From positions 51,794,313-51,858,312 of the forward strand of contig OY992537.1 in the NCBI GenBank assembly GCA_963921195.1: 64,000 bases of DNA. The letters are read 5' to 3'. Each line of letters opens with the position of its first letter. The stretch's first letter is position 1. This DNA comes from Pegoplata infirma (taxonomy: Eukaryota; Arthropoda; Insecta; Diptera; Anthomyiidae). A program made the translations under genes and the position numbers. Below the pieces are notes generated by a model. That model saw only the letters and a program-made list of their open reading frames with translations. It searched no databases and was not told the DNA's origin. This document shows, in pieces, positions 34,301 to 43,971 of this stretch.

Positions 34301-37300
34301 TTTTGGTCTTTTTTCAATTAAAAATTTTATGTGAATCAATAAATCTATATTATTGATTTTCAATTTTATATTAATTTTTTTTAGTTTATTTAATTACAAT
34401 TTTAATTGGTTTTCCATTTTATTTTCAATTAAAACTTTAATTGATTCAATTAACAATTTAATTAAGTTTTAAAACTATTTTCAAACAAAATGAGTAATTA
34501 ATATGCGCATTTTCGTGATACGTCCGAAATCAATTAATTTTTTAATTGAATCAACGAATTTCGTAATTGAAATTCATTTTTATTTTTTTCTGTGTAGTTG
34601 AAAATGCATCTTCTCCCAAAAATCGATTTTTCCACCATAAATTTAAGTCTAAAATAAGTTTAATAAACACAATTAGTATAAACAAATTTTGATACTGTTT
34701 AATTTTAATAAACTCACCCATTTTCGCGTACAAAAAGACAAATTTTATCCCAAAATATCCAGACTTCGATTTAAATTAAAATTTGTATGACACTAGAACA
34801 AACTCCGTTAGTAACGGAAGAAAAACGACACCGTTTGTAACGGACTGATTACGGATAAAAATCGGTCTAGTCCGTTTTGAACGGTACAGAAACGGATACT
34901 TCAATACGGAGCATAAACGGACCTGTTCGAAAATAAAAATTTACGGACCGTTAATGTTCCGTTTTCGTACCAGCATTGACGGATACGAATTTTACGGTCA
35001 GTAAACGTGCCGTAAAAGACGGATTTATGATTCCGTACTTGTCGGTGTATCCGTAAATGTGTTTCTTGGGTAGGTTCAAATGTAGGATATTGAACTTTTC
35101 TTGCACAAAAACGTCTAATTATTTAAAAGAAATATAAAAACCCTGTAAAATAATGGGGGTTTTCAGACGTTGGTTTAGTTCTCTAAGAGGGAACTTTTTC
35201 GCCCTGGGTCGATTTAACCCGTTTACAAACTCAAACTATATACAATGTGACATATTCGTGCCAAACTACAGGAGTCTAGTCAGTCATTTTGAACTGCATC
35301 GTGTCTTATACAGACGGACATACAGAAATTCCAAGAATATCTTAGATTCGATCAAGGTCAATAATGTATATACTTTATGGGGTCCCCATATGCGTTACAA
35401 GCGGAACGACGCACGTATACCCCCATACTGTAGTTGGAGGGTATTAAAAGTATGCCTTAATGTGGGTCAGTGCCAATATTTTGGGTAGTTACAGACATCA
35501 GCACAAACTCAAAATCACTTTTCGAGTCAATTTAGCAATGTCCGTTCAGTGTCTTTTCATGTATTTTGCAATCATAAATCATCGTTTTAAATTTTATCGG
35601 AATCGAACCGTTTTTACGTCTAGTCCCCAAACAAATCACCCTCCCGAGTATATCGGTTTTAACCAACACACAGAGTCTACGTGTGTTGACGTAAAACGTC
35701 AGCAGCCACTTACAACCTAACCTAACCTAACCATTAGAGCACACGTGGCCCGTGCCAGGGGGGCTTCGAAAGGCCAATAAATTCGCTAATACGATTCTAT
35801 CAGATTCTAAGTCATTTTTTTATAGAAAAAGTTTCAGAATCTGGGACATTTTTTGTATAAAAAAAGTCTCGGATTTTGAAACATAAGATTAGATTAAAGA
35901 GGCCCTATGAATTGCGACCAGAATGATCTTTTGTGCAGCCTGAGAGGGGGTGCCCTAAAGATTCAGGCTTTTAATAAAGCCGAGAATCCTATTTGGTTAA
36001 GAGTTTCGTATGTCAGTTGGGGATAACAGGTGTCCCCCCAGATGTCGAAGCCTTCTACCAGTCAGGAATTTTGAAACATTCTTCGTATAGAAAAATCTTA
36101 GACAATTTTTGTGAAGCAAAAATCCAAAATACTGAGACATTTTTTGTAGAGAAAAATTTTTTGACTCAGACATATGGAAAAAGTCTCATTTTTTGTATAG
36201 AAAAAGTCTCAGATTCTGAGACATTTTTCGTTTAGAAACACACAGAAAAAAAAAATTTGTCAATACAATTAATTTCATTGTTAATACAATTAAACATTTA
36301 ATTGAAACTGAGCCCACATTGGATTTTGTCAATACAACATTGACTTTTGTAACTTTTAAAAAAATATCAACTCATTTTTGTCAATTAAATTCATTGTTGT
36401 ATCAACAATGAAATTAATTGAAAAGTTTGTAATAAATTATATTAACGGAAATAAGCATGCTTTAATGTCATTTTATAAAAAAAAAATCTAAAAATAGAAC
36501 AAAAAAAATCTAAAAAATTAAAAAAAAAAAAAAAAAAAACATTAGCCGGCAGCTGGAATCGAACCCGGAACGAACATGATAGCAGTCTAGCACACTACCA
36601 CCGTGCTATTCCTTGTGTATATTTGTAGTTGACTATACGCGTATATTAAAGGAAATAAACCGGTTTATTTAAAAAAAATATAAAAAACAAAAAAAAAAAA
36701 AAAAACATCTAGCGGCAGCTGGAATCGAACCGGCAACGAACATGGTACGAGTCTAGCACACTACCACCGTGCTATTTCTCATATATTTTTTACTTGTCTT
36801 AACGCGTATAAAAGATGTTGCAGACTAGCAAAACAAAAATAATTTAAAATAAAAATAAATAAAAATAAAAAAATGTTTCCGCCAATGTTCATGATTTGAG
36901 TCTAGCACACTACCACCGAGCTATAGTCACATAAATTTGAGCTTCATTAAATAAATTTATAAGGTGTCTGTGTTATCAATGAGCATTTTGTGCGTTTTTT
37001 AACAATGATTTTAATTGATGCATTTAATTGGAAATTAAATTGGATTTTTGTCACATTAACTATATACATTGTTGATACAATTAAAAACGTTGTTGAACTG
37101 GAAGTTAGTTGCTAACAATTTCTTTTGTTACTTGTGATTTCACGATATTTTTTTCTGTGCAGTCTCAGATTCTGAAATATTTTTCGTTTAGAAAAAGTCT
37201 CAAATTCTAAAACATTTTTCGTATAGAAAACAGTCTCAGATTCTGAGACATTTTTCGTTTAGAAAAAGTCTTAGATTCTGAAAAATTTTTCGTATAGAAA

Positions 37301-39687
37301 AGCTCCCAGATTCTGAGACTTTTTTCAAAGAGAAAAAGTCTCAGATTCTGAGGTATTTTTCGTTAAGAATAGAATAAGTCTCAGATTCTAACCTAATTTT
37401 CTTATAGAAAAAGTCTTAGACATTGAGACAATTTTCGTATAGAAAAAGTGTCAGATTCTCAAACATTTTTCGTACAAGAAAACTCTAAGATTCTGAATGT
37501 CTCAGAATTTTTCGTCTAGAAAAAGTCTCAGATTTTTTCTCAGATTCTACGATATTTTTCGTATAAGAAAAGTCTCAGATTCTGAGACATTTTTCGTAAA
37601 GAAAATGTTTCAGATTCTGAGATATTTTTCGTATAGGAAAAGAAGCCTATAGAGAAAGCCTCAGATTCTGAGACATTTTTCCTATAGAAAACAGTGAGAT
37701 TTTGAGACATTTTTCGTTTAGAAAAAGTCTCAGATTCTGAGACATTTTTCCTATAGAAAAAGTCTCAGATTCTATGACATTTTTGTATAGAAAATGTGTC
37801 AGATTCTGAGACATTTTTTGTATAGCAGAGTCTCACATTCTGAGACATTTTTCGTATAGAAAAAGTCTCAGATTCTGAGACATTTTTGGATAGGCAAATC
37901 TCAGATTCTGGTAATTTTTTCTCATAAAATTATCTCAGATTCTCGATGTTAGGCACTCGTTTTTCATTTTGAGTACGGCTGCTATATTTTGAGACATTTT
38001 TCCTTAAGAAAAAGTTTCAGGTTCTGAGACATTTATTCTAATAAAAATTTAGATTCATAGACATTTTTCCTACAGAAAAAGTCTTAGTTCTCAGAGAATT
38101 TTCCTATAAAAAAAAGTCTCACTCTATGAAACATTTTTTCTATAGAAAAAGTCTCTGATTATGATACCTTTTTCCTATAGAAATATCTCAGATTCTGAGA
38201 CAATTTGCTATAGAAAAAGTCTTAGATTCTTCCCCTTTTTTCATAAAAAAAGTCTTTGGCCGCTGTTCCAAAAAAAGTAATTCACATAAAATTTCCGAAT
38301 TTTTTTGGTGTTCTAGATTTCACATCCGAATTTCTTTTTCGTTTTGTTTCACATAAATAAAATTTGGTGAAAGTAAAATGAATGCACTTTTTTCCTTATA
38401 ATTTTTTAAGTTTTAATTATTCGATTTCAACTTCGAATGAAAACGTGATCAGCAAAACACTAAACTTGATTTCATGTGATTCGGAAATTTTCATGTGAAT
38501 TGAAAAGTTGTGAAAGACAGAACAGAGGCCTTAGATTCTGTATATTTTTTTTCGATAGAAAAGTCTTCAAAATTGTTTAAGGCCCAGTAGAATAAAAATT
38601 TGCCCGGAGGGTGATAATCCGAAGAATTTTATTTTGCTATACAAAAAAGTAATAAAAAAAACCTAATCACGCCCATTTTTCTGAAGTCTTCCCCCCAGTT
38701 TCAGACGTTCGTCGTGCGTTTGTCATACAGAAACTAAAGGACTAGAATCTCGCCAAAAACATTACATTTTTGAGTATAAAAAATTATATCTTACCATATT
38801 GTATCATTAAATTATTAATCCACATATCACAATGCACTATGGTGGTATATAAATCATCGATTCTTTCAGGTCCAGCTACAAAAATATCATATTCCTGCAT
38901 AAGTTCCTTGGCACGTTCCACGCAGTCTCCATTGTTATTTGTAGCATTGGCCACTTCTTGAACAAACTCCTATAAAATGGAAAGAAAGCGGTAAAATATT
39001 AAAAATTTGTATATTCAGTTACAAATCTTATTCACAAAAAATTACCGAGTCCATTGTTTGTTTAACTTCCGCATTCATACCATTATTCATGTTGAATTTT
39101 GTAAAATATGGTCTTATATTTTTATTAAATTCTTCGGGTTTTGTTAATCTTAAGGCTATTGGTAATGCATGAAATTTAGCCATTTCACGCATTATCAATT
39201 TTGTATGTTCCAAATCAAATGGTTTATGACGATTACCGGCCTTAAAGCCAGATGTTTGTAAATTTTCTTGTACCAACACTGCATCTCTATCAAGTTGTTC
39301 AGCATCAGGATTTAATGAAATTCTACTACCATAATAAATTGGAAATCCTTCAAAAAGTTCCGAAGTTTTATGACCGTTTTCCAGTTGCAATGATCTTATG
39401 GCAGGTCCTACGTATTTGTAAACAGCATTTTCTGTTAGACAGGTACGTTCCGGTTGAAACATTGCCCAAAATAGTTCATTAGTAATGGGTGGTAATTTGG
39501 CTACCAATGGCAATTCTTCAATATCTCCATTTGGCTTTTGAACATTTGCCATTATGGCTAGCATAACACTGCCATAATTATCACCAGCTTTGGTAAGATA
39601 ACGACTTGTGTAAGATACTAATTTGCCACCATTCAAATGAGGTTCTATGACACTAGAAAGATCAGCAATTCTGGGTACATCGGCCAT
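31371..39687 (-). CDS. Ecdysteroid-kinase-like (EcKL/CHK-type) protein, four exons
   Basis: Exons, minus strand: 39687-39046 (642 bp), 38969-38795 (175), 32111-31898 (214), 31587-31371 (217). Total 1248 bp, 415 aa, a normal length for the family. Donors GTAATT, GTAAGA, GTGAGT and acceptors TATAG, TTCAG, TATAG all keep the frame (phases 0, 1, 2). Motifs: GDNYGS at 35-40 (nucleotide loop), Lys64 in 'LVAKLPP', 'QENLQTSGF' near 145, catalytic 'HCDMWINN' at 260-267 (Asp262, Asn267; family form HxDxWxxN) and 'VDFQ' at 284-287 (metal-binding Asp285). The family phosphorylates small molecules; ecdysteroid 22-kinase is the founding activity and detoxification roles have been proposed. The substrate here is unknown, and the protein is probably cytosolic since no signal peptide is seen. 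Intron 2 is 6683 bp of transposons and satellite. A CCTTTCCAG just before the ATG may be the acceptor of a 5' UTR intron. Confidence 0.92.
32190..32420 (+). repeat. INE-like family-A 5' part, in kinase intron 2
   Basis: Begins AATAAGTAAGAAAATTATAG and carries the 'CCCCAGTGTTTTCCGGAGAATGGG', 'TGGACCAAATGGATCTATC' blocks; stops before the GGACGG tract. Confidence 0.6.
32420..32556 (-). repeat. INE-like family-B, half of a split copy
   Basis: 'CCACGACCACAAAAGGGGTCGGATCG' and 'AACCGACATTTTGTAATTACC' are family-B blocks in reverse. The other half ('GGTTCAAATGTAGGATATTG' to about 35460, with GTTGGTTTAGTTCTCTAAGA and the '...ATGGGGTCCCCATATGCG' end) resumes at 35073, on the far side of the element at 32559-35070. 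Confidence 0.65.
33230..33567. mobile_element. Small foldback with ACGGCCGTATTCAAAAT ends
   Basis: TTACGGCCGTATTCAAAATA at the left is mirrored at the right by TTTAAATACGGTCGTTA, and 'ACATCGAGTGTCTA' by 'TTAGACACTCGATGTTAG'. One arm of a relative is at about 37935-37985 in the decayed satellite. A 63-codon frame at 33194 overlaps the left arm and has no domain. Confidence 0.65.
33637..34594. mobile_element. CAC-type TIR element, 'TTAATTGA' family, nested
   Basis: CACAGAAAATAATATCGTAA at the left; the right end is ...ATTTTTTTCTGTG; TA on both sides (33635-33636, 34595-34596). The arms repeat TTTTAATTGA/TCAATTAA words. A 'GCGAGTGGTCGTTGCGG' ... 'ACAGTTGAAACAA' stretch at 33945-33998 may be a decayed tRNA-like module, much weaker than the others. 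Minus open frames of 71 and 114 codons here are low-complexity and domain-free. Confidence 0.75.
35073..35735. repeat. INE-like fragments plus LINE 3' end with (CCTAA)n tail
   Basis: 35073-35460 is the right half of the split family-B copy. 35465-35650 has family-A-like blocks ('GGGTAGTTACAGACATCAGC', 'TCGAGTCAATTTAGCAATGTCCG'). 35665-35732 is a LINE 3' UTR identical in structure to that at 45642-45710 (GAGTCTACGTGTGTTGACGT), ending ACCTAACCTAACCTAACC on the plus strand. No coding part of the LINE is left here. Confidence 0.7.
36545..36613 (-). ncRNA. tRNA-like module, copy 1
   Basis: On the minus strand: A box TAGCACGGTGGTAG (36607-36594), then B box GGTTCGATTCC (36565-36555), about 30 bp apart, spacing as in a tRNA. 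The T-arm stem is good (CCGGGTTCGATTCCAG). The D-arm GCAC/GTGC pairs. An acceptor stem is not convincing. Flanked by A-rich tracts. Confidence 0.65.
36710..36778 (-). ncRNA. tRNA-like module, copy 2
   Basis: Nearly the same as copy 1 (GGTTCGATTCCAGCTGCCGC and TAGCACGGTGGTAG), about 166 bp further on. Both copies are preceded on the plus strand by a long A run, as if the A-tract plus module were duplicated as a unit. Confidence 0.65.
36881..36928 (-). ncRNA. tRNA-like module, copy 3 (partial)
   Basis: Keeps the A-box side (TAGCTCGGTGGTAGTGTGCTAGAC) but has lost the B box. Same orientation as copies 1 and 2. Confidence 0.5.
38259..38532. mobile_element. TIR MITE in satellite, GGCC(G/T)CTGTTC ends
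   Basis: Left TGGCCGCTGTTCC; right, inverted, GGCCTCTGTTCTGTC; further in 'AATTCACATAAAATTTCCGAAT' pairs with 'ATTCGGAAATTTTCATGTGAATT'. The flanks rejoin to a satellite unit (GTC-TT-AGATTCTG), with a likely TT duplication. Confidence 0.7.
38533..38794. other. Remainder of kinase intron 2, nothing recognised
   Basis: Last 260 bp of the intron as read on the plus strand (first part of it on the minus). It has no repeat I can match, except a possible family-B remnant near 38690-38770. Confidence 0.4.
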
Positions 39688-40034
39688 AATTTCTGGAAAG
39701 GATAATGAAAATAAGTAATGTTTTTTTTCTGTAGATTTGGTTACAGATCTGATTAATAACTAAAATGATTAATACTAGTTCCATAATTTTATTATATTAA
39801 TAATTCCAGATCTGGTTCTGGAAGAACTTATTTTAGTTTAGTGTCAAAGAACCAGTTTCCAGAACTATTATAGAACTAGAATTAGCCAAGGCTGGAATTT
39901 TTTGTAGGACAACAAATATTTTCTTCTGAACTTAAAATAAATTTGTATTCTCCTAGGCCTAAAACTTTTGTGATACAAATTTGAGGTCAATCGGATTAAA
40001 ATAACCCCCGGCGCCCGTTGATAAAAACTTAAAA
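39688..40034. promoter_or_regulatory. 5' flank of the kinase gene
   Basis: Contains CTGGAAAGG, the complement of a possible CCTTTCCAG acceptor, directly before the start codon, so the true promoter may lie further upstream beyond a 5' UTR intron. No clear TATA box. 39800-39890 has 'CCAGATCTGGTTCTGG' and similar partly palindromic words of unknown meaning. Confidence 0.3.
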
Positions 40035-40873
40035 AAAACAAGTAAGAAAATTATAGTCCGTCAAGACGACCATAAAATACACTCCACCAGAGTTTTTCGA
40101 AAATTGGCCCCGGAAAATGGGTCCTATGGACCGATTAGATATATATTTTGTCAAATCTCTAATAAGTGTAAAAAACACTCACAAATCAAATTTGAGTGAA
40201 ATGGGCTTCTATTTGTTGACAATAAACCGCTTTAACTGAATATCGGGCGAAATTTTCAAAAGGGGCCTAAGTCCAAAACTGATTCGATGACTATCAGATT
40301 TTATAAAGTTATTCAAGTACGCGTTTAACATACACAAACAAAATTTTAGTTAAATATTTTCTATTTTCATGAAATTTGAGAGATTTATGTGAAAATCGGG
40401 AATGTGGTTTGTATGGGGGCTACAAGAAGAACTGGTCCGATTTCTTTAAAATTCGGAATGATGATTTGTGACGACAAAATAAGTTTAACTGCCAAATTTC
40501 GAAAATATACCTATTATAATACGGTTATTAGATTCATTTGAGTCAAAACTAAAGAGGACCTTTGTATGGGGGCTAGGTCTAAATATGGACCGATTTTTTC
40601 CAATTTCAATAATTTCGTCCTTGGGCCAAAAAAGGTTTAAGTTTCAAATTTCAAGTCAATTGAATAAAAATTGTGACCTGTATCTTGTTTACACCGTTTA
40701 CATGGACAGACGGACAGACGGACGGACGGACATCGCTAAATCGACTCAAAAAGTGATTCTGAGTCGATCGGTATACTTAAAGGTGGGTCTAGGACTAATA
40801 TTTCGGGTAGTTACAAACATCAGCACTAACTCATTATACCCTGTACCACAGTGTGGTGTAGGGTATAAAAATG
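40035..40873 (+). repeat. INE-like family-A element, full length
   Basis: Starts AACAAGTAAGAAAATTATAG with a TCGTCAAGACGA hairpin and ends at TACCACAGTGTGGTGTAGGG, TATAAAA. Contains the GGACAGACGGACAGACGGAC tract and 'TCGACTCAAAAAGTGATTCTG'. This is the best reference copy for family A. The plan (hairpin near each end, phased GACGGACAGACGG tract, GGGTATAAA end) resembles INE-1/DINE-1, which is mobilised by Helentrons. The 105-codon frame inside is part of the repeat, not a gene. Confidence 0.75.
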
Positions 40874-41561
40874 TAATCAATATAACGGCTTTCGAAATTT
40901 GAACAAAATTTTTTGAAATTTGAACAAAATGGCGGCTTTTTCCTACGTTATAGAAACTAAAAAAAAATAATCTCAAAATTTCTTACCCTTGACCCTTTTA
41001 CAGAGCTTGACACAATCTTTTATTTAAACTTAATTTGGGTCAAATCAGATCATTTTAACCCGTGGCGCCCATCGATCAAAGTTTTGCATTTTTGGACAAT
41101 TTCCACGAAAATTTTGGATTTTTAAAAATAAAATAAAAATCTCTCGCGATACATTATTTTTATTACTTTTGGCATGATGAATACGAATACCAAAAAATAT
41201 CTGAAATCGGTCGAGCGGTTTTAGAGTTTTGACCAAGTGAAATTAGTCAAAAATTTCCAAAAATGCCGGTTTTTTCCTACGTTCAATAAATTTTTTAAAA
41301 AAATTCAAAATTTTAGTTTTCCGTTGACTATTTTATAGGCTGGAGACAAACTTTCATTTAAACTTAATTTGAACCAAATCAAACCATTTTAACCCATGGT
41401 GCCCTTTGATCAAAGTTTAGAGTTTTTGGTAAAAATCTGTCCGGGGTGGGAAATTTCCCCTTTGAAAAACTAAACCAACCTCTAAAAAATTAAATAATTT
41501 TACAGTTTTTTTATACTTTTGTTAAGCAAATGAAATATTTTTTATATAGGAAGACGTTCAA
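40874..41561 (+). repeat. Dispersed 'GCCC(A/T)TCGATCAAAGTTT' blocks and INE-like family-B end
   Basis: Two tandem copies (about 40990-41240 and 41330-41430) of the block also found at 9180-9880, then family-B text ('GGGTGGGAAATTTCCCCTTTG', 'AACTAAACCAACCTCT'). Confidence 0.55.
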
Positions 41562-41591
41562 AGCTGTCGGTCAACCGGTCTACCCGGGTAG

Positions 41592-42335
41592 CACTGTTGC
41601 CAGATTTGACGATTTCTCTGCATTTTGACGATTTTTACTCCCCAAATTAGCAAAATGACGATTTGACGATTTTTGCCCAAAAAATTACGATTTTTAAAAA
41701 CAACAAAAACCTGTCAATTTTGTCTACTTTTTAAAATATGTTTAATGAAACTTTAGTATTTAATGAATATTTTTTGCTTATTGTTAGTTAAAAAAAGTAT
41801 CCACCCATATTTGTGTGCGAAAAGGGAACAAGTGAGAGTCACATTCTCTTTTTTCCTCCAAAAGGTAAAAAAATTATAGCGGGTTTTTTGGCGGAGGACA
41901 CCTTTCTTTTCATGAAAAATGTTACCAAATTGATTTATTATGATATTTACGCAATTTTATCATTATTATTTTTTTTATGGACGTGATTACGGACGGAAAA
42001 AATACATTTTGTAATTAACTTGACCCAACTGCATGACCTTTTCTTTTATAAGAAATATTCTTATGTTTGAGAAAATTTCGGAGGTAGGTTCAGTTTTACA
42101 AGGGAAACTTTGTTCTCCCTGCCAAACTGCAGCCAAACTTCATGGATTTAGCTCTTTTGGTTTGGACAGACGGGCGGACATCGCTTGAATGAATCTTAAT
42201 TCAATGATAAATATACCTTTTTTATTTTGACGATTTTTTGACGATTTCTGCAAATGGAATGACGATTTTGACGATTTTTTTTACAAAAATCGTACATTTT
42301 TGACGATTTTGTACCCAACAATTCTGGCAACCCTG
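41592..42335. mobile_element. Non-autonomous hAT element, 744 bp, 8-bp duplication
   Basis: Ends CACTGTTGCCAGA and, inverted, CAGGGTTGCCAGA (11 of 13 match). An exact 8-bp direct repeat CCGGGTAG flanks it (41584-41591 and 42336-42343). CA(C/G)(T/G)GTTGCCA ends with an 8-bp duplication define hAT. 'TGACGATTTT' is repeated many times near both ends (subterminal repeats). The interior is reversed family-B sequence (about 41800-42215). No transposase. Confidence 0.88.
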
Positions 42336-42359
42336 CCGGGTAGACCGGTTTTTAATTTT

Positions 42360-43680
42360 TTCTTTATTGAATTTTTATTAAGAACAACTTTTACAATCAA
42401 TCAAGGGCGAAAATGAAATATTAAATTAGTTTGGTGTTATATTCACCAAAACTTTGAAAATTTCTCCATATTTTTTTCACTAAAAATGAAAAATGCTGAT
42501 ATCTCAAAAACTAAACAAGATAGAGCAAAAGGGAGAAAATTTTCAAAAAAAAAGACAACAGAGAAAAATATGGAACAGCCTTCCTCTATCCATGTGTGGA
42601 CTCAATAGGTCCGAAATTTTGAATTAAAAATTCGCATTCCCGAAAATTTTTAAAAGCCAATATATCGGTAAGTATTGTCCACACGATAAAAGTCCAATAG
42701 CGTTTTAGTTGCTCTTTACTTGAAGAACTTGACCACAGAATATCCGAAAGCCCTGAGATCAAAAGTTTTTGAGCTATTTGATTTTTAACTTTTTTAGGAC
42801 CCCAAAACTCATTTTTTTATGATTTCAAATGCTGATTTCTCAAAATTTTTGTTCTACGACCGGCACAAAAAGCTGTGAATAGATCGAAAATTATGTCTAG
42901 AGTATCCTTGTTTCATATGGAGTCATTTGAAGCAACCGCAAAAAAGTGCCGTCCTAAAGACCGAAAAAGACCGTCCCAATTTCATGTAAATACATGGAAA
43001 ACACAAGACTTTAGAGTTTAACAGCCGATTTCTCAAAATTTTTGTTCTACGACCGGCACAAAAAACTGTAAATTGGGACGGTCTTTTTCGGTCTTTAGGT
43101 TGCGGTTGCTTTAAATGACTCCATATAAAACAAGGATACTCTAGACATAATTTTCGATCTATTCACAGCTTTTTGTGCCGGTCGTAGAACAAAAATTTTG
43201 AGAAATCGGCATTTGAAATCATAAAAAAATGAGTCTTGGGGTCCTAAAAAAATTAAAAATCAAATGGCTCAAAAACTTTTGATCTCAGTGCTTTCGGATA
43301 CTTTGTGGTCAAGTTCTTCAAGTAAAGAGCAACAAAAACACCATCGGACTTTTTATTGTGTGGACAATACTTACCGAGATATTGGCTTTTTTAAATTTTC
43401 CGGAATGCGAATTTTTAATTCAAAATTTCGGACCTATTGAGTCCACACATTGATAGATGAAGGCTGTTCCATATTTTTCTTTGATGTCTTTCTTTTGAAA
43501 ATTTTCTCCGTTTTGCTCTATCTTGCTTAGTTTTTGAGATATCGGCATTTTTAATTTTTAATGAAAAAAAAAAAACAAATTGTTCTTAAGTTTTGTAAAA
43601 AATCTACATAATATTTCAGTTTGACACTTTAGTTGTTCTTAAAAATGGTGGAAGTGTGAAATTTAAAAAAAAAAATCTTA
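42360..43680. mobile_element. Foldback element of about 1.3 kb
   Basis: The left arm from 'AAAAATGCTGATATCTCAAAAACTAAAC' (42487) is mirrored by the right arm ending 'TTTTTGAGATATCGGCATTTTT' (about 43555). Paired blocks: 'GGACTCAATAGGTCCGAAATTTTGAATT', 'GTGTGGACAATACTTAC', 'TACGACCGGCACAAAAAGCTGTG'. A smaller inverted pair at the centre (42965-43090, 'AAAGACCGTCCCAATTT'). Related sequence is at 50765-51110 and 58720-58870. Confidence 0.75.
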
Positions 43681-43971
43681 ATATAAAGACCGGTCTGCCC
43701 GGGTAGACCGAAAGACCGGTCTTGAAAACCGGTCTACCCGGGTAACCGGTCCTGACCGTAGGCTCTAATAATAACAAATTAATATATGTTAACAATTATA
43801 GGAGGAAATTTCCCACTTTACCTCCTGGTCCTAACCTAAACTTCAATCATTCTATTTCATTTTTTTTTTTTAACTGTAAGGAAAAATCTTTAGTTTATGT
43901 ACTGCTAAATAGTTCATAGTTTTTCTTAAATGGAATTCTCTAATAAATGGAAGAAGTTTTCCCTTAGTATA

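Larger units (their letters stand above)
32559..35070. mobile_element. CCCAA(C/G)AAACA TIR element, 'ACGGACCGT' family
   Basis: Left end CCCAACAAACAAA, right end the inverse of CCCAAGAAACACA; TA on both sides (32557-32558, 35071-35072). Arms (32575-32900 and 34800-35055) are packed with 'ACGGACCGT', 'AACGGTAC', 'TCCGTATAC' words, unusually GC-rich for this window. The interior holds two later insertions (33230-33567 and 33637-34594). 2512 bp including these. No transposase. Confidence 0.8.
36241..37159. mobile_element. CAC-type TIR element with three tRNA-like modules
   Basis: CACAGAAAAAAAAAATTTGT at the left; the right end is ...CGATATTTTTTTCTGTG. CA on both sides (36239-36240, 37160-37161); rejoining the flanks restores a normal satellite unit, GAAACAGTCTCAG, proving the insertion point. 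The arms repeat CAATACAATTAA and ATTTCATTGTT words. The middle third holds three tRNA-like modules on the minus strand. 919 bp. Confidence 0.85.
35736..38258. repeat. Satellite array 3, decayed 35-bp units, in kinase intron 2
   Basis: Units of GTCTCAGATTCTGAGACATT then TTCGTATAGAAAAA at 35790-35885, 36075-36238 and 37162-38258. Nearly every copy has changes, and many read TTCGT(A/T)TAG instead of TTCCTATAG, unlike arrays 1 and 2. The array is broken at 35886-36070 by sequence I do not recognise and at 36241-37159 by a CAC-type element. Confidence 0.85.
41562..43770. mobile_element. 'ACCGGTCTACCCGGGTAG' element, hAT-like, twice interrupted
   Basis: The right end (43680-43768) reads ...GTAACCGGTCCTGACCGTAGGCTCTA. 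This matches the end of the hAT element at 53432-53449 (CTGACCGTAGGCACTA), so the two are one family. The left end (41566) keeps AGCTGTCGGTCAACCGGTCT, a diverged form. With the insertion removed, the left part restores the 24-bp palindrome ACCGGTCTACCC/GGGTAGACCGGT. It has been split by a hAT element (41592-42335) and a foldback (about 42360-43680). I could not read a clean target duplication. Confidence 0.5.

Noticed and set aside
35993..36235. 80-codon plus frame
   Set aside because: The second half is translated decayed satellite (recurring 'ETFFVEKN'). The first part (35886-36070) is unrecognised but too short to call.
24890..36778. True tRNA genes at the A/B-box modules
   Set aside because: No complete cloverleaf with a closed acceptor stem could be drawn; they lie inside transposons and occur as partial tandem copies. 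I list them only as tRNA-like.
19438..40902. Frames containing the 'MDRRTDGRTDIAKSTQK' type string
   Set aside because: They translate the phased GACGGACAGACGG tract of the family-A repeat and recur in every copy on either strand. They are not proteins.
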